A stretch of DNA of 64,000 nucleotides from Marinobacter sp050379415 (GCF_050379415.1 NZ_JBNRLS010000001.1:930001-994000); one strand, 5' to 3'; positions 50,727 through 60,127 are shown, numbered from the stretch's first letter. The notes: generated from the letters alone by a model not told the origin. Made by a program: numbers and translations.

Positions 50727-53294
50727 ATGCGACAACCTGTGACCCTGACCCGCCCGCTCCAGCTTTTGTTCACCCTGATGGCCCTATCGCTCCTGGCAGC
50801 CCCATCCTTTGCTGCCGGTGAAAGCGTGCGTCCGGACATGGATTTCCTTTTGACCGACACGGACTCACCGGCAACCCCGGCACAGGCCCTGGCGATGGAC
50901 GGCTGGCAATCACTGGAAGACCCGAGCCCGAACTTCGGCTATATCCGAAAAACCGTGTGGCTGCGCTTCCCGGTTCCTGAACGGGGCGACATCAATCTGC
51001 TGGAAATCGGTTACGCTCACCTGGACCACATCCGCTTCTTCCTGTTGGAAAACGGCGAGGTAGTAACCGAGGCCACGGCCGGCGACCGGCTGCCTTTCCT
51101 CGAACGCCCGGTGCTCTATCGCAATTTCCTGTTCCGTTTTGAGCATGCGCCTGACGCCAATCAGCAGATCCTGCTGGAAGTCAGCACCAGCGGAGCCGTG
51201 CAGGTGCCGGTGCACCTGTGGCACGACAAGGATTTCTTCGAAAGCGCGTTTTTCGAAGATCTGATCCATGCCGTCTATTACGGCATCCTGATTACCGTCA
51301 TCTGCTTCAACCTGTTCATCTTCGTCGCGCTGCGGGAAAAGATCTACCTGTTGTACGTGCTCTCCACCCTGGGTTACCTGGTGATTATCGGCAGTCTGAA
51401 TGGTATTGCCTACCAACTGCTGTGGCCGGCCAATCCGGAGATACAGAACCGGTCCATGGTGCTGGGCATTCCCTTTGCCATGGTCTTTACGCTCTGGTTC
51501 GCCCATGCGTTTCTCCAACTAAAGAACCAGAGCCCCGCCACCGCCCGGATCGTGAGCTTCGCGATCATCCTCAATACCTTTGCGGCGCTGGCCACTTTCC
51601 TGACCGACTACAACACCGCAATCCGGCTGGTGGTCGCCCTGACAATACCCAGCTGTCTGCTGCTGACACTGCTCGGCCCCCAGCAATGGCTCCGGGGCAA
51701 CCGGCAGGCCATCTACTACACCCTGGCATGGGGTGCGCTGACCCTGGGCAGTGCGGTGACGGCAGCCAACAAGTACGGCCTGCTACCCAACAGCTTCCTG
51801 AGCGTTTATGCCATGCAGATCGGCTCGGCCCTGCAGGCCGTCCTGCTCGCCCTGGCCATGGCAAGCAGGATCTACCAGGAACGCCAGGACAAGGTGCTCG
51901 CCAGGGAAGCCGAGCTCCACGCCCTCGAAGCCCGCCGTAGCGTGGAACTGAGGCTGATGGATCAGGCTCTGCACCACCCTCTGACCGGCCTGCCAAACCG
52001 CAGCAGCTTCGAGATGATGCTCAATGACCTGATCATGCGGCATCCCGAAAAGCGCTACGGCGTCGCCGTGGTGCATCTGAACAACCTTTCTTCGGTCACC
52101 AAAACCCTCGGCCACCGCAACACCGACCGGATCCTGGAACTCGCCGCCCGGCACTACAATTCCGTAATCCAGACCATACCGGGTGCCCGGCCGGTCGAGC
52201 AGACCGACGAGCGCAACTACTTTCTGGCCTCCCTCGACCAGCAGTCCTTCGGCTTTATTGTCGATGCCACCCTGGCGGAAGCCTCCCCCAGGTCCGTGAT
52301 TCTCGGCCTGGATAGCCTGCGGCAGTCAATCGATTACCTGGGCATGCAGGTTCCCCTGGACCCGCGCATGGGTGTGGCCATCTTCCCCGACCATGGTAGC
52401 GACGCCAACACCCTGATCCGCCGCGCCATCATCGCCGAAGGTTCCGAGCGAGCCCGGGACCGGGGTATGGCCTACTACAAGCCTTCCCGGGATGCCTACA
52501 GCGCGGATCGGCTGACTATGGTTTCGGAACTGCGCAAGGCCCTGGACGGCCACCAGCTGGCGCTCTACCTGCAACCCAAGCAATCCCTGGTCACAGGCCG
52601 GGTGGTTGGAATGGAGGCGCTGATCCGGTGGCCCGGGCGCCAGAAGACAGTAAGCCCGGATGAGATCGTCCTTCTGGCGGAGCAAACCGGGCTGATCAAG
52701 CCGCTGACCCGTTGGGTGCTGGAGGAGTCCCTCCGCCTTCGCACACGACTGCTGGAACAGGGCTGGGACCTGGAGCTGTCCGCCAACATCTCGCCCAACA
52801 ACCTGCGCGAGGCGGATTTTTCCCTCTACGTGCAACGCCTGATGAATCAGTACGATGGCCACCGGGGCGCAGTCACTTTCGAGGTCACCGAAACCTCGAT
52901 GATGCTGGACCCGGCCAACTCGCTGGAGGCCCTCAATGCCCTGAACACGGCCGGAATCCGGGTCTCCATTGACGACTTCGGCTCAGGCTACTCATCGCTT
53001 TCCTACATCAAGCAGCTGCCCGCCAGCGAGATCAAGATCGACCGGTCCCTGGTCACAGAACTGCCCAGCGAGGCCGGCGACCGGGTGATTGTCCAGACCA
53101 CCATCGACATGTGCCACAACCTGGGCTACCAGGTCGTGGCGGAAGGCGTGGAGGATCAGGCGACTGCGGATCTACTGAGAGATATGGGCTGCGACATGAT
53201 CCAGGGCTATCTGGTCACGCCGCCGCTACCAGTGGATGAGTTCCTGGACTGGCTCAATACCAATGGCCGCCAGCCCTCTCGCAAGCTGGGTTAG
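50727..53294 (+). CDS. 7TMR-DISM sensor with degenerate GGDEF and intact EAL domain
   Basis: An 855-aa signalling protein. A signal peptide (cleavage near SFAAGE) precedes an extracellular DISM-type domain (residues about 30-180; WQSLEDPSPNFGYIRKTVWL). Seven transmembrane helices follow (about 185-390), then a GGDEF-like domain (HPLTGLPNRSSFE) whose signature is eroded to DQQSF. The EAL domain is complete: MEALIRW, ANISPNNL, EVTETSMM, DDFGSGYSSLSY, KIDRSL and AEGVED. It is therefore a likely cyclic-di-GMP phosphodiesterase with a regulatory GGDEF. The stop overlaps tesB by four bases in convergent orientation. Confidence 0.93.
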   Translation: MRQPVTLTRPLQLLFTLMALSLLAAPSFAAGESVRPDMDFLLTDTDSPATPAQALAMDGWQSLEDPSPNFGYIRKTVWLRFPVPERGDINLLEIGYAHLDHIRFFLLENGEVVTEATAGDRLPFLERPVLYRNFLFRFEHAPDANQQILLEVSTSGAVQVPVHLWHDKDFFESAFFEDLIHAVYYGILITVICFNLFIFVALREKIYLLYVLSTLGYLVIIGSLNGIAYQLLWPANPEIQNRSMVLGIPFAMVFTLWFAHAFLQLKNQSPATARIVSFAIILNTFAALATFLTDYNTAIRLVVALTIPSCLLLTLLGPQQWLRGNRQAIYYTLAWGALTLGSAVTAANKYGLLPNSFLSVYAMQIGSALQAVLLALAMASRIYQERQDKVLAREAELHALEARRSVELRLMDQALHHPLTGLPNRSSFEMMLNDLIMRHPEKRYGVAVVHLNNLSSVTKTLGHRNTDRILELAARHYNSVIQTIPGARPVEQTDERNYFLASLDQQSFGFIVDATLAEASPRSVILGLDSLRQSIDYLGMQVPLDPRMGVAIFPDHGSDANTLIRRAIIAEGSERARDRGMAYYKPSRDAYSADRLTMVSELRKALDGHQLALYLQPKQSLVTGRVVGMEALIRWPGRQKTVSPDEIVLLAEQTGLIKPLTRWVLEESLRLRTRLLEQGWDLELSANISPNNLREADFSLYVQRLMNQYDGHRGAVTFEVTETSMMLDPANSLEALNALNTAGIRVSIDDFGSGYSSLSYIKQLPASEIKIDRSLVTELPSEAGDRVIVQTTIDMCHNLGYQVVAEGVEDQATADLLRDMGCDMIQGYLVTPPLPVDEFLDWLNTNGRQPSRKLG

Positions 53295-54148
53295 GAACGT
53301 TTTCGGATCAGGGCTTCCTGGGTGGTGGATGCCACCAGCACTCCGTCCCGATTATAGAAGTTGCCCCGGTTGAAGCCCCGGCCGCCCGAGGTGCTGGGGC
53401 TGTCCTTGTCATAGAGCAGCCACTCATCCATGCGGAAATCCCGGTGGAACCATATGGCGTGGTCGAGGCTGGCCACCTGCATATTCTTGCTGGTGAAGGT
53501 CAGGCCATGGGGCTGCATGGACGTGGCCAGGAAGTGAAAATCGGAGGCATAGGTCAACAGGCACCGGTGCAGCACCGGGTCCTCGGGCAGCGGCCCCTGG
53601 GCCCGCAACCAGCTCTGCCTGTAGGGCGGTCGCTTCTCCGGCTGCAGCGGATTGACCGGATTCACCGGGCGAATTTCGATAGGTCGATCCCGCGTCAGGG
53701 TTTCCCGAAACCGCTCCGGCACCTGCGGCGCCAGGATCCTGCCGAGCTCCTGCTCGGACTTGAGAGTATCCGGATCGGGTGCGGTGGGCATATCAAACTG
53801 GTGCACGAACCCCGCTTCCTCGCCCTGGAAAGACATGGAGCCGGTCAGGATTTCCTTGCCGTCCTGACGGGCGATCACCCGGCGTACGGAGAAGCTGCCA
53901 CCGTCCCGAACCCGCTGCACCTCGTAGTCGATCGGCATGCTGTGGTTGCCCGGACGCAGGAAATAGGCATGGAGAGAATGGCACAGACGACCCTCAACGG
54001 TGCGGCTGGCCGCCATCAGCGCCTGGCCGAGAACCTGGCCACCGAACACGTTGGGAAACCCCAGGTCTTCACTGTCGCCCTGGAAGTGATCGTCGCCGAT
54101 GGGCGAAAGGTCCAGCAGCTCCACCAGCTTCTGTGTGACTTCTAGCAT
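53291..54148 (-). CDS. tesB: Acyl-CoA thioesterase II
   Basis: A 285-aa double hot-dog thioesterase. The N-terminal hot-dog has VFGGQVLGQALMAASRTV, and the C-terminal one has SLDHAIWFHRDFRMDEWLLY, where the Asp of LDH is catalytic together with Gln and Thr residues. It hydrolyses medium- and long-chain acyl-CoAs and is common in lipid-degrading marine bacteria. A GGAG ribosome site lies before the start at 54148. A 9-bp inverted repeat (54221-54229 with 54247-54255) lies between it and the rubredoxin reductase gene. Confidence 0.95.
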   Translation of the reverse strand: MLEVTQKLVELLDLSPIGDDHFQGDSEDLGFPNVFGGQVLGQALMAASRTVEGRLCHSLHAYFLRPGNHSMPIDYEVQRVRDGGSFSVRRVIARQDGKEILTGSMSFQGEEAGFVHQFDMPTAPDPDTLKSEQELGRILAPQVPERFRETLTRDRPIEIRPVNPVNPLQPEKRPPYRQSWLRAQGPLPEDPVLHRCLLTYASDFHFLATSMQPHGLTFTSKNMQVASLDHAIWFHRDFRMDEWLLYDKDSPSTSGGRGFNRGNFYNRDGVLVASTTQEALIRKRS

Positions 54149-54261
54149 GCCTGCTCCTGTTAATTAGCTCACGAAGGGGTTTTCTACCCCAAGTACGGCT
54201 TTTTCGCAATGACAAGCATGCATGGCCTGAGACGACACCACTGCCACAGGCCATGGAGGGC

Positions 54262-55416
54262 TCAGGTGTGAATGGGTGGCACTTCCTTTGCGAGGGCCTG
54301 TTTTTCCACGGCGAAGCGACCCGTCACCGCAAACCCCAGCACCTCGCCCGCATCAGTGCGGAACAGCGCACGCACACTGGTACCCTCGGTTTCCACTTCC
54401 CACTGACCGTCGGCGCCGGACGGGGGGGGACACACGGCCGTCGGGCAACATGGGGTCTTGATCATCACCGGCATGGTGCCATAGCTCACCTCCGTGCGGT
54501 CGCCGGTGAGAGTCTTGGCCAGCGCCCGGGCACAGGCCATCAGCGGCAGCACATACAACAGCACATGACCATCCACCTCGGCGCAATCCCCCAGGGCATA
54601 GATGTCCGGGGCGGAGGTTTCCAGGGCGCGGTTCACCTTGATGCCCTTGCTGACATCCAGGCCGGCGCTTTCGGCCAGGCCCGTGCGGGGATGCAGACCC
54701 ACAGCGGAAAGAACAACATCCGCCTCAAGACTCTCGCCGTTGGCCAGGGTCAGCCTGACGCCATTGTTGTGACGATCGATCCGATCGACCACGGTCCCCA
54801 GGTGAAACCGCACGCCCAGGTTCTCAAGTTCCTGCTGGACCGCGTTGGCGGCCGCTTCGGGTAACAGGCCCGGCATCACCACTTCCGACGGCGCGATGAC
54901 GTCCACCTCGTAGTCGCCATTACGCAGATCGTTGGCGAATTCGCAACCGATCAGACCGGCGCCCATGATCGCCACCCGCTGGCCATCCGCCAGCGCCTCG
55001 CGGAAGGCCCGATAGTCCATCAGATCATTGATGGAGAACACACGCTCCTGGCCATCACCGGCAATGGTCAGGCGAATCACATCTGCCCCCCATGCCAGCA
55101 CCAGCTTGCTGTATTTCAGTCTTTCATCCCCGAGAATCAGTTCGTGGGCCCCGGGCTCGATACCGGTCACCGTGGTGAAGGTCCGGAGCTGGACACCGAG
55201 CTGCTCCGCCATGGCCTCGGTGGACGCCTGGGCCAGGCCATCGGCATCCTTGCCCTTGGTGAACCCGGTGGACAACATGGGCTTGGAATAGCTGACGCCG
55301 TCATCGGCGGTAACCATGACCACCGGGGTTTCCTTGTCCTGTTTGCGGAACTCCCGGACCAGGGAGTAGCCGGACAAACCGGTCCCGACAATAACGATGG
55401 GGGCCTGTTCAGACAT
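54262..55416 (-). CDS. Rubredoxin-NAD(+) reductase
   Basis: A 384-aa FAD enzyme passing electrons from NAD(P)H to rubredoxin. The FAD motif is VGTGLSGYSLVREFRKQD and the NAD motif is IMGAGLIGCEFANDLRNG. The second FAD loop is YALGDCAEVDGH, and the C-terminal domain has LLYVLPLMACARALAKTL, characteristic of RubB/AlkT. The rubredoxin gene lies 17 bases upstream on the same strand. Together they can power alkane hydroxylases or oxidative-stress enzymes. No alkB-type gene is present in the window. Confidence 0.94.
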   Translation of the reverse strand: MSEQAPIVIVGTGLSGYSLVREFRKQDKETPVVMVTADDGVSYSKPMLSTGFTKGKDADGLAQASTEAMAEQLGVQLRTFTTVTGIEPGAHELILGDERLKYSKLVLAWGADVIRLTIAGDGQERVFSINDLMDYRAFREALADGQRVAIMGAGLIGCEFANDLRNGDYEVDVIAPSEVVMPGLLPEAAANAVQQELENLGVRFHLGTVVDRIDRHNNGVRLTLANGESLEADVVLSAVGLHPRTGLAESAGLDVSKGIKVNRALETSAPDIYALGDCAEVDGHVLLYVLPLMACARALAKTLTGDRTEVSYGTMPVMIKTPCCPTAVCPPPSGADGQWEVETEGTSVRALFRTDAGEVLGFAVTGRFAVEKQALAKEVPPIHT

Positions 55417-55433
55417 AGCGGTACTCCCGTGCG

Positions 55434-55601
55434 TTAACCGATCTCAATCATCTCGAAGTCTTCCTTGCCCACACCACAATCCGGGCACACCCAGTCCTCG
55501 GGGACATCTTCCCACTTGGTACCCGGCTCGATACCGTCTTCCGGCCAGCCCTCGGCTTCGTCATAGATCAGTCCACAGACCACGCACTGCCACTTTTTCA
55601 T
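55434..55601 (-). CDS. Rubredoxin
   Basis: A 55-aa iron protein starting MKKWQCVVCGLIYDEAEGW. The two metal knuckles are CVVCG and CPDCG, the four cysteines that hold the single iron, separated by the usual stretch with PEDWVCPDCG. It is of the AlkG2/RubA electron-transfer type, able to work with the following reductase. It is the first gene of a two-gene operon. The start has GGGGAG upstream. Confidence 0.96.
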   Translation of the reverse strand: MKKWQCVVCGLIYDEAEGWPEDGIEPGTKWEDVPEDWVCPDCGVGKEDFEMIEIG

Positions 55602-55652
55602 CAATACTCTCCCCGAACATTCGCATATAGTTGAAACGCTGCGCGCATATTA

Positions 55653-55665
55653 ATTGTCCGACAAT
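55653..55665. promoter_or_regulatory. Palindrome ATTGTCCGACAAT in the rubA/hpt intergenic region
   Basis: ATTGTC and GACAAT flank a single C, 52 bases upstream of the rubredoxin start. Its core TTGTCCGACAA fits the TNGTNNNACNA layout bound by FadR-type GntR regulators. The rest of the 300-base gap (55602-55901) holds a CCAATA/TATTGG repeat and the hpt promoter region, with no gene I can support. Confidence 0.4.
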
Positions 55666-55867
55666 CGTACACGCAAGTTATTTTGCCTGTTCCCGGCTAC
55701 TGACTCCTGTCATTGCAGGCCACCATGGCTTTACGGGTCATCATACCGGCCGCCTTCCCCGACACCAATGCCATTACGGACGGCCACCCGGAGAGTTTTC
55801 TGCCAATAGCCATAAATACAGATATTGGCCCCCGAAACCGCCCCTCCCTTCTGACCAACCACTCCGG

Positions 55868-55873
55868 TATAAT
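55868..55873 (+). promoter_or_regulatory. -10 box TATAAT before hpt
   Basis: A consensus TATAAT lies 28 bases before the chosen hpt start. The -35 region is not convincing (TCCCTT at 17-base spacing), so an activator or an extended -10 is possible. Confidence 0.45.
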
Positions 55874-55901
55874 CGCCCGTTTTAGACAGGATCCGACCGT
55901 T

Positions 55902-56459
55902 ATGACCGATACCGTCGCCGAAATGAACCAGGTCATGGCCGAGGCCGACTGCCTGGTTGACGAACAGCAGGTACAGGCTGCCATCGGCCAGCTGGCTGAC
56001 GACATCACCGCCCGTCTCAAGGACAGCAATCCGCTGGTGTTCTGTGTAATGAACGGAGGCCTGATCCTTACCGGCCAGCTGCTGACCCGGCTTACCTTCC
56101 CGGTCCAGGCCGAGTATCTCCACGCTACCCGATACCGCCAGGAAACCACCGGCGGCATCCTGGAATGGAAGCTCCAGCCCGAAGCCGACATGAATGGCCG
56201 TACCGTACTGATCGTTGATGACATTCTCGACGAAGGCACTACCCTGTGCGCGATTGCGGACTACTGCCTGGCCCATGGGGCATCCGAGGTCCTGACCGCG
56301 GTGCTGGTGGACAAGCAGCATGACCGCAAGGCCCGCCCCGGCCTGAAGGCCGACTTCACCGGCCTGGAAGTGGAAGACCGCTTCCTGTTCGGTTACGGCA
56401 TGGACTACAAAGGCTACTGGCGCAACGCCCCCGGGATCTATGCCGTCAAGGGACTCTGA
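55902..56459 (+). CDS. hpt: Hypoxanthine-guanine phosphoribosyltransferase
   Basis: A 185-aa purine-salvage enzyme using PRPP. The PRPP-binding motif is VLIVDDILDEGTTL, and the flexible loop and ring-stacking region are in VLVDKQHDRKAR and DRFLFGYGMDYKGYWRN. The start at 55902 has AGGAT upstream; the frame is open to 55713, but that stretch lies before the TATAAT box. The 3' end overlaps ubiC by 20 bases. Confidence 0.9.
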   Translation: MTDTVAEMNQVMAEADCLVDEQQVQAAIGQLADDITARLKDSNPLVFCVMNGGLILTGQLLTRLTFPVQAEYLHATRYRQETTGGILEWKLQPEADMNGRTVLIVDDILDEGTTLCAIADYCLAHGASEVLTAVLVDKQHDRKARPGLKADFTGLEVEDRFLFGYGMDYKGYWRNAPGIYAVKGL

Positions 56460-56985
56460 GCACCAACCGGGCATTCCCCTGACCCGCTGGTACCGTTCTC
56501 TTGCCGCAGCCAGCCTCCGCAACCCGGAGGTTCGTGGCCCGGCCAGTTACTGGCTGCAACTGGAGGGCTCCTTTACCCGCGCGCTGCAGAAAGAATGCCG
56601 CCAGTCCTTCCACGTCGAGATCCAGCGGGAAGGCTTCGGTCGCCCTACTCTCGAGGAGGCCAAACGTCTTGCCATACCCGAGCGCGAGCAGGCGTGGATC
56701 CGCGAGGTCCGCCTGTGCGGTGACGGGCGCCCCTGGGTGCTGGCCCGCACCATCATTCCCCTGGACTGCCTGGAGGGGCGCAACCGCATCCTTCGCAACC
56801 TGGGCAACAAACCCCTCGGTGCCTACCTGTTCAGCAGCCCCCGCTGGCAACGCGGCCCCCTGGAAACCGGCCTGTGTGTTCCGCAGGGCAGCGAACAACC
56901 CCGCCTGGCCCGCCGCTCGATCTTCCATGACGGGAATCATGCCCTGCTCGTGGGCGAATACCTGCTGCCGATCCTTTATTCCTGA
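56440..56985 (+). CDS. ubiC: Chorismate pyruvate-lyase
   Basis: A 181-aa enzyme converting chorismate to 4-hydroxybenzoate and pyruvate, the first step of ubiquinone synthesis. The family pattern is LEGSFTRALQKECRQSFHV with the substrate-binding Arg/Gln, WIREVRLCGDGRPWVLART and the late GSEQPRLARRSIF. Its start lies inside the end of hpt in another frame (20-base overlap). ubiA follows after 75 bases. Confidence 0.9.
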   Translation: MPSRDSEHQPGIPLTRWYRSLAAASLRNPEVRGPASYWLQLEGSFTRALQKECRQSFHVEIQREGFGRPTLEEAKRLAIPEREQAWIREVRLCGDGRPWVLARTIIPLDCLEGRNRILRNLGNKPLGAYLFSSPRWQRGPLETGLCVPQGSEQPRLARRSIFHDGNHALLVGEYLLPILYS

Positions 56986-57060
56986 GCCCGGCCTTTAACC
57001 GGCGGGAACCGGCTGGCTATAATCCGCAGATCTGTCGGTTTTTCCATTTGCTGCAACCGG

Positions 57061-57957
57061 ATGCGCGCCATGATCCCGAACGCCATGCCCGAACATGTCC
57101 AGAGCCGCCTGACTGATTACGCCAGGCTGCTGCGAATCGATCGCCCCATCGGCTCACTGCTCCTGCTTTGGCCCACCTACTGGGCACTCTGGCTCGCCGG
57201 GGACGGCAACCCCGGCATCGGCAATGTCATCGTCTTCACCCTCGGCGTTTTCTTCATGCGTGCCGCCGGCTGTGCCATCAACGACTATGCCGACCGGGAC
57301 TGGGACAAACACGTCAAGCGTACCCGGGACCGACCGCTGACCGCCGGACGCATCCAGGCCTGGGAGGCGGTTGCCCTGTTCGCCGGCCTGTGCCTGGTCT
57401 CGTTCCTGATGGTCATCCTGTTCACCAACACCCTGACCCTGTACCTGTCCTTTGGCGGGGTCCTCCTGGCGTTCATCTATCCGTTCATGAAACGCTACAC
57501 TCACCTGCCCCAGCTGTTCCTGGGCGCCGCCTTTTCCTGGGCCATCCCCATGGCCTGGGCGGCGGAGGCCAACGAACTCAGCCAGCTGACCTGGCTGCTG
57601 TTTACCGCCAACGTGCTCTGGACCGTCGCCTACGACACCCTCTACGCCATGGTCGACCGGGACGATGACCTCAAGGTCGGTATCAAGTCCACCGCCATCC
57701 TGTTCGGGGATGCCGACAAGGCTATCATCGGCATGCTTCAGGCTCTGGTCATCCTGATCCTGGTGATGGTCGGCCACCGGGCGGAGCTGGGCGTGTTCTA
57801 TTACCTCGGCGTTGCCGTCATGGCCGGCCTGTTTGTCTATCATCAGTACCTGGCCCGGGATCGGGCACGGGAGGGCTGCTTCAAGGCTTTCCTGAACAAC
57901 AACTGGGCCGGCTTTGCGGTCTTTGCGGGGCTGGTGATCGACCTGTTGTTCCGCTGA
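57061..57957 (+). CDS. ubiA: 4-hydroxybenzoate octaprenyltransferase
   Basis: A 298-aa membrane prenyltransferase of ubiquinone synthesis with eight to nine helices. The two Asp-rich magnesium motifs are NDYADRDWDKHVKRTRDRPL and YDTLYAMVDRDDD. It uses 4-hydroxybenzoate produced by UbiC. ATGs at 57061 and 57070 both fit. A Pho box begins three bases after the stop codon, so the following phoB has its own promoter. Confidence 0.95.
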   Translation: MRAMIPNAMPEHVQSRLTDYARLLRIDRPIGSLLLLWPTYWALWLAGDGNPGIGNVIVFTLGVFFMRAAGCAINDYADRDWDKHVKRTRDRPLTAGRIQAWEAVALFAGLCLVSFLMVILFTNTLTLYLSFGGVLLAFIYPFMKRYTHLPQLFLGAAFSWAIPMAWAAEANELSQLTWLLFTANVLWTVAYDTLYAMVDRDDDLKVGIKSTAILFGDADKAIIGMLQALVILILVMVGHRAELGVFYYLGVAVMAGLFVYHQYLARDRAREGCFKAFLNNNWAGFAVFAGLVIDLLFR

Positions 57958-57959
57958 GG

Positions 57960-57993
57960 CTGTCATATACTTGTCATACTTCGGCGTTGTAAT
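57960..57993 (+). promoter_or_regulatory. Pho box and -10 region of phoB
   Basis: CTGTCAT at 57960-57966 and TTGTCAT at 57971-57977 are separated by four bases, the classical PhoB half-site arrangement. TGTAAT at 57988-57993 sits 10 bases downstream, the expected -10 position for a PhoB-activated promoter. It implies autoregulation of phoBR under phosphate limitation. Confidence 0.85.
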
Positions 57994-58033
57994 GAGGCAG
58001 CAACAAATCAAGGTCTGACACAGGTTACAAACC

Positions 58034-58726
58034 ATGAACGGAAAAACTGTCCTGATCGTCGATGACGAGGCCCCCATCCGGGAAATGATTGCCGTGGCCC
58101 TCGAAATGGCAGATTACGACTACATTGAGGCAGCGGATGCCCGGGAAGCCCATGCCCTGATTGTCGACAAACAACCCGATCTGGTCCTGCTCGACTGGAT
58201 GCTACCGGGCACCAGCGGCGTCGAGCTGGCCCGGCGACTGAAGAAAGACGAGGCCACCGCCGACATACCGATCATCATGCTCACTGCCAAGGTCGAGGAA
58301 GACAACAAGATCCAGGGCCTGGAAGTGGGAGCCGATGACTACATCACCAAGCCGTTCAGCCCCCGCGAGCTCGTTGCCCGTCTCAAGGCGGTGTTGCGCC
58401 GTGCCACCCCGCCCGGTGTCGACACCCCGATCGAAGTGGATGGCCTCACCCTGGACCCGGTCGGCCACCGGGTAACGACTGAGGAAGGCGCTCTGACCAT
58501 GGGCCCGACCGAATACCGTTTGCTCCAGTTCTTCATGACACACCAGGAACGGGTCTATACTCGCTCCCAGCTTCTGGACCAGGTCTGGGGCGGCAACGTT
58601 TACGTCGAGGAGCGCACCGTGGATGTCCACATCCGGCGGTTACGCAAGGCACTGGGGGACAAGTACGACCACCTGATCCAGACTGTTCGGGGAACCGGTT
58701 ACCGCTTCTCCACCAGAGCCGCATAA
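58034..58726 (+). CDS. phoB: Phosphate regulon response regulator PhoB
   Basis: A 230-aa OmpR-family regulator. The receiver has the acidic pair in IVDDEAPIREM, the phosphorylated Asp in LVLLDWMLPGTSG, and Thr/Lys in IMLTAK and YITKPFSPREL. The winged helix ends VDVHIRRLRKALGD and VRGTGYRFS. It is followed by phoR after 55 bases and preceded by a Pho box. Targets may include this own operon and the phosphate genes in the window, though no Pho box was seen before those. Confidence 0.97.
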   Translation: MNGKTVLIVDDEAPIREMIAVALEMADYDYIEAADAREAHALIVDKQPDLVLLDWMLPGTSGVELARRLKKDEATADIPIIMLTAKVEEDNKIQGLEVGADDYITKPFSPRELVARLKAVLRRATPPGVDTPIEVDGLTLDPVGHRVTTEEGALTMGPTEYRLLQFFMTHQERVYTRSQLLDQVWGGNVYVEERTVDVHIRRLRKALGDKYDHLIQTVRGTGYRFSTRAA

Positions 58727-58781
58727 GCACTGCCGGCCATCCATTCTGCATCAGGCCGGAACTGACACAAGGCAGCTTTCG

Positions 58782-60104
58782 ATGCACCATAACTGGTCAC
58801 GCTACCTGCGGATAATCATTGCCGGGCTCGCCATTACCACACTGGTGGGCTTCATTTTCGACAGGCCGCTGTGGGGCCTGACCTTCGGGCTGGTGGTCTA
58901 CCTGTGGTGGACCCTGGTCCAGGCGCGCCGCCTCTATCATTGGCTGGCCAACCCCAGCGGCACCGATGAAGCTCCCCAGAGCATTGGTATGTGGGGCGAT
59001 ATTTTCGATGGCCTGAACAAGCTGCACCAGAACCACCTGCGCACCCAGGACCGGCTGCGTGCACGGATCAACCGGGTGCAGGAGTCCACCAATGCCATGC
59101 GCGACGGGGTCATCATGACCGACTCCCGGGGCGCGATGGAGTGGTGGAACGGCTCGGCCGAACACCTGCTGGGTTTCCGACGCAATACCGACCAGGGCCA
59201 GTACATCCATAACCTGATTCGAAACCCGTCGTTCAAGAGCTACTTTGATTCCCGGGACTACCGGGAACCGCTGGAGATCAACTCTCCGGCCAAGCCCCAC
59301 ATCCATCTGCAGATCCAGATCAGCCTGTTTGGCGATGACGACCGGCTGATCGTCGCCAAGGACGTCACCCGCCTCTACCAGCTGGAACAGATGCGGCGGG
59401 ACTTCGTCGGCAACGTGTCCCACGAGATGCGCACCCCGCTGACGGTGATCAGCGGTTACCTGGAAACCCTGGTGGACCATGCCGACGAGCTACCCCCGAA
59501 ATGGCGACGTGCGATCAACACCATGGCGGCCCAGTCCTCCCGCATGGAAGCCCTGATCACCGACCTGATTCTTCTGTCCCGGATCGAGACCGGCGAGCAG
59601 ACGGTGGACGATTCCCTGACCGACGTCGACGCCCTGATCGAACAGATCTGTCACGATGCCAAGGCGCTCAGTGGCGACAAGCAGCATGAGTTTACCATCG
59701 ATCTTACCGACCACCGGTTGCTGCGGGGTGATGAAAGCCAGTTACGCAGCGCCTTCTCGAACCTGGTGTTCAACGCCGTGAAATACACCCCGGCTAAAGG
59801 CCACATCACTGTTTCCTGGACCACCAACCGGGAGGGTGCGCACCTTTCGGTCAAGGACACCGGCATAGGCATCGATCCCGTACATATCCCCCGCCTGACA
59901 GAACGCTTCTACCGGGCCGACCCGAGCCGCCACAAGGATACCGGCGGCACAGGGCTGGGGCTTGCAATCGTCAAGCACGTACTGCTGAACCACGATGGCA
60001 ACCTTGAAATCCGCAGCCGGATTGGCGAGGGCAGCGAGTTCATCTGCCACTTCCCGCGGGAAAGGCTGGTCGAGCGGGTACCGGAAACCACGGCGAACGA
60101 TTAA
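58782..60104 (+). CDS. phoR: Phosphate regulon sensor histidine kinase PhoR
   Basis: A 440-aa kinase. Two N-terminal helices (residues about 8-45), a charged linker and a PAS domain (about 95-200; NAMRDGVIMTDSRGAMEWW) come first. The phosphorylated histidine follows in GNVSHEMRTPLTVISGYLETL. The N box is FSNLVFNAVKYTP, and the ATP lid is in KDTGIGIDPVHIPRL and GGTGLGLAIVKHV. It lacks a large periplasmic domain, as in other PhoR, which read the PstSCAB-PhoU complex. Confidence 0.96.
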   Translation: MHHNWSRYLRIIIAGLAITTLVGFIFDRPLWGLTFGLVVYLWWTLVQARRLYHWLANPSGTDEAPQSIGMWGDIFDGLNKLHQNHLRTQDRLRARINRVQESTNAMRDGVIMTDSRGAMEWWNGSAEHLLGFRRNTDQGQYIHNLIRNPSFKSYFDSRDYREPLEINSPAKPHIHLQIQISLFGDDDRLIVAKDVTRLYQLEQMRRDFVGNVSHEMRTPLTVISGYLETLVDHADELPPKWRRAINTMAAQSSRMEALITDLILLSRIETGEQTVDDSLTDVDALIEQICHDAKALSGDKQHEFTIDLTDHRLLRGDESQLRSAFSNLVFNAVKYTPAKGHITVSWTTNREGAHLSVKDTGIGIDPVHIPRLTERFYRADPSRHKDTGGTGLGLAIVKHVLLNHDGNLEIRSRIGEGSEFICHFPRERLVERVPETTAND

Positions 60105-60107
60105 ACG

Positions 60108-60127
60108 GCTTCCGGGGAACCGGAAGC
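60108..60127 (+). terminator. Hairpin after phoR
   Basis: GCTTCCGG at 60108-60115 pairs with CCGGAAGC at 60120-60127 around a four-base loop, three bases after the phoR stop. Only TT follows, so termination may be weak. Confidence 0.5.
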
